34,249 nucleotides of DNA from CAYGJN01 sp964350135 (lineage in GTDB: Bacteria; Bdellovibrionota; Bacteriovoracia; Bacteriovoracales; Bacteriovoracaceae). The stretch spans positions 1-34,249 of the forward strand of contig CAYGJN010000011.1 in the NCBI GenBank assembly GCA_964350135.1. The letters run 5' to 3'. A program made the translations under genes and the position numbers. Each line of letters opens with the position of its first letter. The first letter of the stretch is position 1. The notes under the pieces were generated by a model. It worked only from the letters and a program-made list of their open reading frames with translations, was not told the origin of the DNA and made no database searches. Shown here one piece after another: positions 29,663 to 34,249 of this stretch.

Positions 29663-30441
29663 TTACGATTACACTAGTTGATCAAATGAGACTTGTTGCT
29701 TTCTGGTTATGTTTTACCAGATGGGTAACAATTATTTTTCAATTACCTCATTTTGATCGAGTAGGAATCCCTTCAATCGTTAAGATTTTGACTTCGTTCT
29801 TTATCGCTTTTGCTTTCTTTCCAACTTTAGAGCCTGCAATCATGAAAGATATTCAATTTGTGGGTTCAGAAAATTATTTTTGGGTATTAACAATTTACCA
29901 AGCACTTGTTGGATTAGTTATAGGTTATTTAGTTAAAGCTATTATGACTTTATATACTTCTGCAGGATCAATTATTTCACAACAAATGGGATTTGGAGCT
30001 GTCCAATACTTTGATCCAAATGCAAACCAACAGGTTGGTCCAATTGAGAAGTTATTAAGCGGTGTTGTTGTGGTGCTTGTTGTATCATCAGGAGCCTTGC
30101 TTCCAATGTTTAGTGGAATTTTCCAGTCCTTTAGCTCTATTACTTTTGCTAATCTTGGAAAACTCGGGACAAGTCCTCTCTATTTTAAGAATTTATTTAT
30201 TTCGATGTTTGAGTCAGCAATATTGCTAGCGAGTCCACTTCTTTTTACAAATATTATTCTCACAAGCATTATGGGTGTGATTGCAAGAATCATTCCTCAA
30301 ATGAATATCCTTATGGTGAGCTTTGTTGTGAATATAGGTGTTGGATTACTTGTGTTGACTAGCATCTCATATGAATTTTTTAACGTTGCCTATCAAAAGT
30401 ACGTTGAGTACTTAGGGCAATGGTTTATGTATATGAAGTAG
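29659..30441 (+). CDS. fliR: Flagellar export gate protein FliR
   Basis: 260 residues, polytopic, with FliR features such as GLVIGYLVKAIMTLYTSAGS, IISQQMGFGAVQYFDPNANQ and IARIIPQMNILMVSFVVNIG. It completes the FliPQR channel. Translation is coupled to fliQ through a 4-bp overlap, and AGGA lies just upstream within fliQ. Confidence 0.97.
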   Translation: MITITLVDQMRLVAFWLCFTRWVTIIFQLPHFDRVGIPSIVKILTSFFIAFAFFPTLEPAIMKDIQFVGSENYFWVLTIYQALVGLVIGYLVKAIMTLYTSAGSIISQQMGFGAVQYFDPNANQQVGPIEKLLSGVVVVLVVSSGALLPMFSGIFQSFSSITFANLGKLGTSPLYFKNLFISMFESAILLASPLLFTNIILTSIMGVIARIIPQMNILMVSFVVNIGVGLLVLTSISYEFFNVAYQKYVEYLGQWFMYMK

Positions 30442-30447
30442 GTATAA

Positions 30448-31527
30448 GTGGCTGAAGAAAAAGACGATTCAGACAAAACAGAAGAGCCTTCCCAGCATCG
30501 TATCGAAGAGTTTCGTAAGAAAGGGCAGGTTGCAGCTTCAAAAGAATTGGCCAGTGTTTTGGTTCTGTCTGCTTGTGTACTCACTTTGGGTATTTCAATT
30601 CTTTTTATCTATGAGCAAATGGATGAATTCATGCGTTGGCTTTATGGTCTCAATATTGAAAAAGCATTTCAGGCCGAAACTCAACAACTTATCATGAACA
30701 AAGGGATTATTGTTGTCATGATGTGTATTGGCCCAGTACTACTTGTTTCCCTAATAATTGGAGTTCTTTCCCATTTGAATCAGATTGGTTTTATCTTTGC
30801 TCCTGATGTCATGGAAGTTAAGTTTGACAAAATTAATCCAATCAATGGATTTAAAAGACTTTTCTCAATTAAAAGTGTTGCTGAAGCAGTAAAGGGCATA
30901 CTTAAATTTTCAATGATTATTTTTATTGCTTATCATCTTTTATGGAACAAATTTGGAGCTTTTGCTGGCTTTTTGCAATCAACTCCTGTTCAAGGGTTAA
31001 TGTATGGTAAAGAATTTGTTTTAGAGTTGATCTTTTTTATGATTTTAGGCCTTGGTATTGTGGCCGGGTTTGATTTTGCTTGGGAGAAGTTTCAATATCA
31101 AAAAAAACTAAGACAAACAAAACAACAAGTTAAAGAAGAATCAAAAGAAAAAGATGGTAGTCCTGAGGTTAAGCAGCGTATCCGGTCAATTCAAAGAGAC
31201 GCAGCTATGAAAAGGATGATTCAGGATGTTCCGAAAGCAGATGTCATAGTTACAAACCCGACACATATAAGTATTGCTTTGAGATATGATCCAACAACAA
31301 TGATTGCACCAGAGGTTATTGCTAAGGGGGCAGATCACGTAGCTTTTAGGATCCGTGAGATCGCAGCAGAGCACGATATTCCAATGGTTGAAAACATTAA
31401 ACTAGCTAGAGCATTATATAAAACAGTTAAGGTAGGTCACGGTGTTCCTAAAACACTTTATAAAACAGTAGCAGAGATACTTGCATTTGTTTACAAAAAC
31501 AAAAAGAGAAAGTTCCATTTAGGGTAA
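30448..31527 (+). CDS. flhB: Flagellar export switch protein FlhB
   Basis: 359 residues from a GTG start 6 nt after the fliR stop. Four transmembrane segments lie in the first ~215 residues, then the cytoplasmic domain with the autocleavage motif N270-P271-T-H273 (VTNPTHISIALRY), which cleaves between Asn and Pro to switch export specificity from hook to filament. N-terminal DKTEEPSQHRIEEFRKKGQV is the usual FlhB opening. All expected parts are intact. Confidence 0.97.
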   Translation: MAEEKDDSDKTEEPSQHRIEEFRKKGQVAASKELASVLVLSACVLTLGISILFIYEQMDEFMRWLYGLNIEKAFQAETQQLIMNKGIIVVMMCIGPVLLVSLIIGVLSHLNQIGFIFAPDVMEVKFDKINPINGFKRLFSIKSVAEAVKGILKFSMIIFIAYHLLWNKFGAFAGFLQSTPVQGLMYGKEFVLELIFFMILGLGIVAGFDFAWEKFQYQKKLRQTKQQVKEESKEKDGSPEVKQRIRSIQRDAAMKRMIQDVPKADVIVTNPTHISIALRYDPTTMIAPEVIAKGADHVAFRIREIAAEHDIPMVENIKLARALYKTVKVGHGVPKTLYKTVAEILAFVYKNKKRKFHLG

Positions 31528-31536
31528 AGGTAAGTT

Positions 31537-33612
31537 ATGGATAATATTTTTAGCAGACTAAAAGCATTTACACAAAATTCTGATTTGTTTGTAGCTTTGG
31601 GGCTAATGTTTATTCTTGGAGTAATGATTGTTCCGGTTTCGCCTTTTATTTTGGATATTTTTCTAACCTCAGTATTAACTTTTTCAATAGTGATTTTATT
31701 GGTTTCAGTTTACACAAGAAAACCTCTTGAATTTTCAACTTTTCCTTCCGTGTTGCTTGTAATGACACTTTTTAGGTTATCTCTTAACGTAGCCTCTACA
31801 CGAAATATTCTTCTTAATGGTTCTGACTCTGGCTCAGACGCTGCTGGAGATATCATTAAAATATTTGGTGACTTTGTGGTGGGAGGTAATTTTGCTGTAG
31901 GTATTATTATCTTTATAATCCTTGTGATTATTAACTTTATCGTTATCACCAAAGGTGCCGGTAGAGTTGCTGAAGTGGCCGCTCGATTTACTCTCGATGC
32001 AATGCCTGGTAAGCAGATGGCCATTGATGCAGATTTAAATGCTGGATTAATTGATGATAAAGAAGCAAAAACAAGAAGAAAAGAAGTAGCTCAAGAAGCT
32101 GATTTTTATGGAGCCATGGATGGTGCTTCAAAGTTTGTTCGTGGTGATGCCATTGCTGGTCTTCTTATTACAATTATAAATATCGTGGGTGGAATCATTG
32201 TTGGTGTTGCTCAAAATGGTCTTTCTTTTACTGAGGCAACAGAAGTCTTTACGTTATTAACAGTAGGTGATGGACTTGTTTCCCAAATCCCAGCCCTTAT
32301 TATTTCAACTGCTGCTGGTTTAATTATTACAAGAAATACTGATGAAGACTCACTTGGTGAGCAAATTGGTAAGCAAGTTAAAATTCATCCAAAAGCATTA
32401 TATATAACAGCTGGTCTGTTATTTACTTTTTCATTATTTGGACTTCCTAAAATTCCATTTTGGATTCTCTCTGCTTCAATTGCTTATTGGGGTTATAGTA
32501 TAGAAAAAGGAAAACTCCGTGAAGCAGATGAAGCAATTCAGGCAAGCAAAACTGATGAGCAGAAAGATCCAGAGTCTCTTGAAGACTTGTTGCCTTTAGA
32601 ATTAGTTGAGTTAGAAGTTGGATATGGCCTTGTAAGTATTGTTGACCCAGAACAAAACGGAGACCTATTAGAAAGAATTACACATATAAGAAAGCAATTT
32701 GCCTTAGATTGGGGTGTGATAGTCCCATCCGTAAGAATTAAAGATAACCTTGAACTTAAGCCTGGAGGCTATAGTCTAAAAGTTAAAGGTGTAGAGATTG
32801 CCTTAGGTGAGTTAATTCCAGACCACTTACTAGCAATGGATCCGGGTACAGTGATTGAAAAAATTGATGGTATTGATACTACTGAACCTGTGTTTGGTCT
32901 TCCTGCAGTTTGGATAAGTGAAGATCAAAAAGATGATGCCCAATATAACGGTTATACAGTTGTAGATCTTTCTACGATTATCGCAACACATCTGACAGAG
33001 GTTTTAAAAGGAAACCTTCATGAACTTTTTGGAAGACAAGAGCTTGTTAATATTCTTGATAATTTCAAAGAATCTAATCCAAAGATTGTTACAGACCTTG
33101 TTCCTGAGATCATGACTTTAGGAATAGTTTTAAAAGTTTTACAAAACTTGCTTAGAGAAGGTGTTTCCGTTAGAGACTTAAGAACTATTCTTGAAAGTCT
33201 AGCAGAGCATGGTTCTTCAGTTAAAGATATTGATATGCTCACAGAGTTGGTGAGACAAGGTCTGTACCGAACAATTACAGAAAATGTAAAAAGTACTCAA
33301 GGTGATGTGCCATTATTTACGCTTGATAGATCAATAGAGGAGCAGATTGCTCAGAATCTAGTTCCTGGTGATGCTGGTCAGCAGCAACTTTCTCTTGATC
33401 CAAAAGTTACTCAAAATATTTTAGCAAGTCTAAATGAAAAGATAGAAGAGGCTACAACAATAGGAGAGAAGATGGTTATTCTATGTTCTCCAATAATTAG
33501 GCATCATTTTAAGAAACTGACAGAAAAATTTATACCTAATTTAATTGTGGTAAGTCATAATGAAATAAGCCCTGATGTGAACATCAGGTCGTTGGGAATG
33601 GTGAGGTTGTAA
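31537..33612 (+). CDS. flhA: Flagellar export protein FlhA
   Basis: 691 residues, normal for FlhA. The N-terminal half holds about eight transmembrane segments and the FHIPEP-family loop RFTLDAMPGKQMAIDADLNA followed by GLIDDKEAKTRRKEVAQEAD and FYGAMDGASKFVRGDAIAGL. The C-terminal ~350 residues are the soluble nonameric ring domain that docks chaperone-substrate complexes. The ATG follows AAAGGT, 9 nt after the flhB stop. Confidence 0.98.
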   Translation: MDNIFSRLKAFTQNSDLFVALGLMFILGVMIVPVSPFILDIFLTSVLTFSIVILLVSVYTRKPLEFSTFPSVLLVMTLFRLSLNVASTRNILLNGSDSGSDAAGDIIKIFGDFVVGGNFAVGIIIFIILVIINFIVITKGAGRVAEVAARFTLDAMPGKQMAIDADLNAGLIDDKEAKTRRKEVAQEADFYGAMDGASKFVRGDAIAGLLITIINIVGGIIVGVAQNGLSFTEATEVFTLLTVGDGLVSQIPALIISTAAGLIITRNTDEDSLGEQIGKQVKIHPKALYITAGLLFTFSLFGLPKIPFWILSASIAYWGYSIEKGKLREADEAIQASKTDEQKDPESLEDLLPLELVELEVGYGLVSIVDPEQNGDLLERITHIRKQFALDWGVIVPSVRIKDNLELKPGGYSLKVKGVEIALGELIPDHLLAMDPGTVIEKIDGIDTTEPVFGLPAVWISEDQKDDAQYNGYTVVDLSTIIATHLTEVLKGNLHELFGRQELVNILDNFKESNPKIVTDLVPEIMTLGIVLKVLQNLLREGVSVRDLRTILESLAEHGSSVKDIDMLTELVRQGLYRTITENVKSTQGDVPLFTLDRSIEEQIAQNLVPGDAGQQQLSLDPKVTQNILASLNEKIEEATTIGEKMVILCSPIIRHHFKKLTEKFIPNLIVVSHNEISPDVNIRSLGMVRL

Positions 33613-33613
33613 A

Positions 33614-34249
33614 ATGTATATTGAAAAATTTGAAGCGGATAGCTTAGACGAAGCACTTAAAGCAATTAAGAACAAGCTTGGTCCTGATGCAATAATCCTT
33701 AAAACGATCACAAATAAAGGTTTAAGAGGAGCGCTTGGGAAATCCAAGATTGAAATTACTGCAGCGATATCTGAGAAAAACTATACGAAAAAAGCGAAAG
33801 TCGACCATGTAATGGATGAAGGCAATCGTGAGAAATTCTATCAGGCACCATCATCTTATATATCTCAAATGATTGATAATTATTCAGGTCAAAAAGAAAA
33901 GCCTCAAGACCCAGGCTATGGAAAGATGGCACTTAATAAAGTAGCGACACAAACAAAGAAAGCTATTAAATCAGGACTAGATGACTTTCTTGGAACTTCT
34001 CATAAGCATGAGAAGCAAGTTGAAGAACCTAGAAGAGTTGTACAAGAAAGACAAGAGGCACCAAGGGCAGTTCAACAAGCACCAATCTCTCATATATCAG
34101 AAGTCCAGGCCAAAACAATAGACGAACAACAAAGAAAAATTGATGAGCTTGAGGGCAAGATTTTTAAGATGTCAAAAACCTTGGAAAGAGTTGAGAGAAA
34201 AGAGCCACAAGGGATTTTTCAACTAAGAACAACTTTAAAGAGCTTAGAT
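33614..34249 (+). CDS. flhF: N-terminal part of FlhF, signal-recognition-type GTPase (partial)
   Basis: 212 codons are open to the right edge; the NG GTPase domain lies outside the window. The ATG is 1 nt after the flhA stop. The N-terminus, MYIEKFEADSLDEALKAIKN followed by KLGPDAIILKT, is the FlhF B-domain signature. A long Gln/Lys/Glu-rich linker follows (about 75-190), ending in a predicted coiled coil (TIDEQQRKIDELEGKIFKMS). FlhF places polar flagella and controls their number, consistent with a polar flagellum in this group. Identity is based on N-terminal motif and position after flhA. Confidence 0.92.
   Translation, partial: MYIEKFEADSLDEALKAIKNKLGPDAIILKTITNKGLRGALGKSKIEITAAISEKNYTKKAKVDHVMDEGNREKFYQAPSSYISQMIDNYSGQKEKPQDPGYGKMALNKVATQTKKAIKSGLDDFLGTSHKHEKQVEEPRRVVQERQEAPRAVQQAPISHISEVQAKTIDEQQRKIDELEGKIFKMSKTLERVERKEPQGIFQLRTTLKSLD

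Overview
The window looks like a chromosomal segment of a low-GC, flagellated, Gram-negative bacterium, most plausibly a Bdellovibrio-like predator of the order Bacteriovoracales (Halobacteriovorax, Bacteriovorax or Peredibacter type). This is inferred from gene content: a TIGR02147-like regulator N-terminus, many secreted hydrolases and lipoproteins, a SpoIID-like/amidase pair, and a fliLMNOPQR-flhBAF flagellar run. No rRNA, tRNA, CRISPR array, prophage or intact transposon was seen. Start codons are often TTG or GTG (murJ, the UDG-like gene, the spoIID-like gene, flhB and others), usually placed by a purine-rich Shine-Dalgarno sequence.

Layout. 1-3079 is on the minus strand: the 5' end of a regulator gene, an astacin metalloprotease, an unknown secreted protein and a secreted papain-like cysteine protease. 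3107-5122 (minus) is a K+-dependent-type membrane pyrophosphatase (hppA), divergent from the lipid II flippase murJ (5260-6837). 6917-9095 holds three plus-strand proteins of unknown function, two of them exported. 9220-10927 is a redox operon: a TrxR-like flavoprotein overlapping a peroxiredoxin-glutaredoxin fusion. 10898-11165 is the most unusual stretch: two diverged GC-rich structured elements with an exact 30-bp duplication of the 3' end of the peroxiredoxin gene, running into the 3' end of the convergent gene (11129-11659).

11795-13858 is a large Gly/Pro/Asn/Tyr-rich secreted protein with tandem GQYP repeats. 13862-17296 is a DNA-repair neighbourhood: uvrC flanked by two small CxxC zinc-ribbon proteins (one with a PcrA-tail-like module) and a degenerate uracil-DNA-glycosylase-fold protein. 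17413-19278 is a two-gene peptidoglycan operon (SpoIID-like transglycosylase plus Amidase_3). 19422-24249 mixes envelope genes: a small lipoprotein, a DsbA-like lipoprotein, a YkgJ-type Cys-cluster protein, an FG-GAP propeller lipoprotein and a PBP4-type DD-peptidase. After an unknown small protein and an HU gene with a strong terminator, a well-formed sigma70-type promoter (25360-25388) precedes fliL-fliM-fliN-fliO-fliP-fliQ-fliR-flhB-flhA-flhF, which runs off the right edge inside flhF.

How they fit together: most genes serve envelope biology (lipid II flipping, glycan and peptide cutting, exported proteases, thiol-disulfide exchange, peroxide defence) and motility. Functions come from motifs read by eye; no database search was run.
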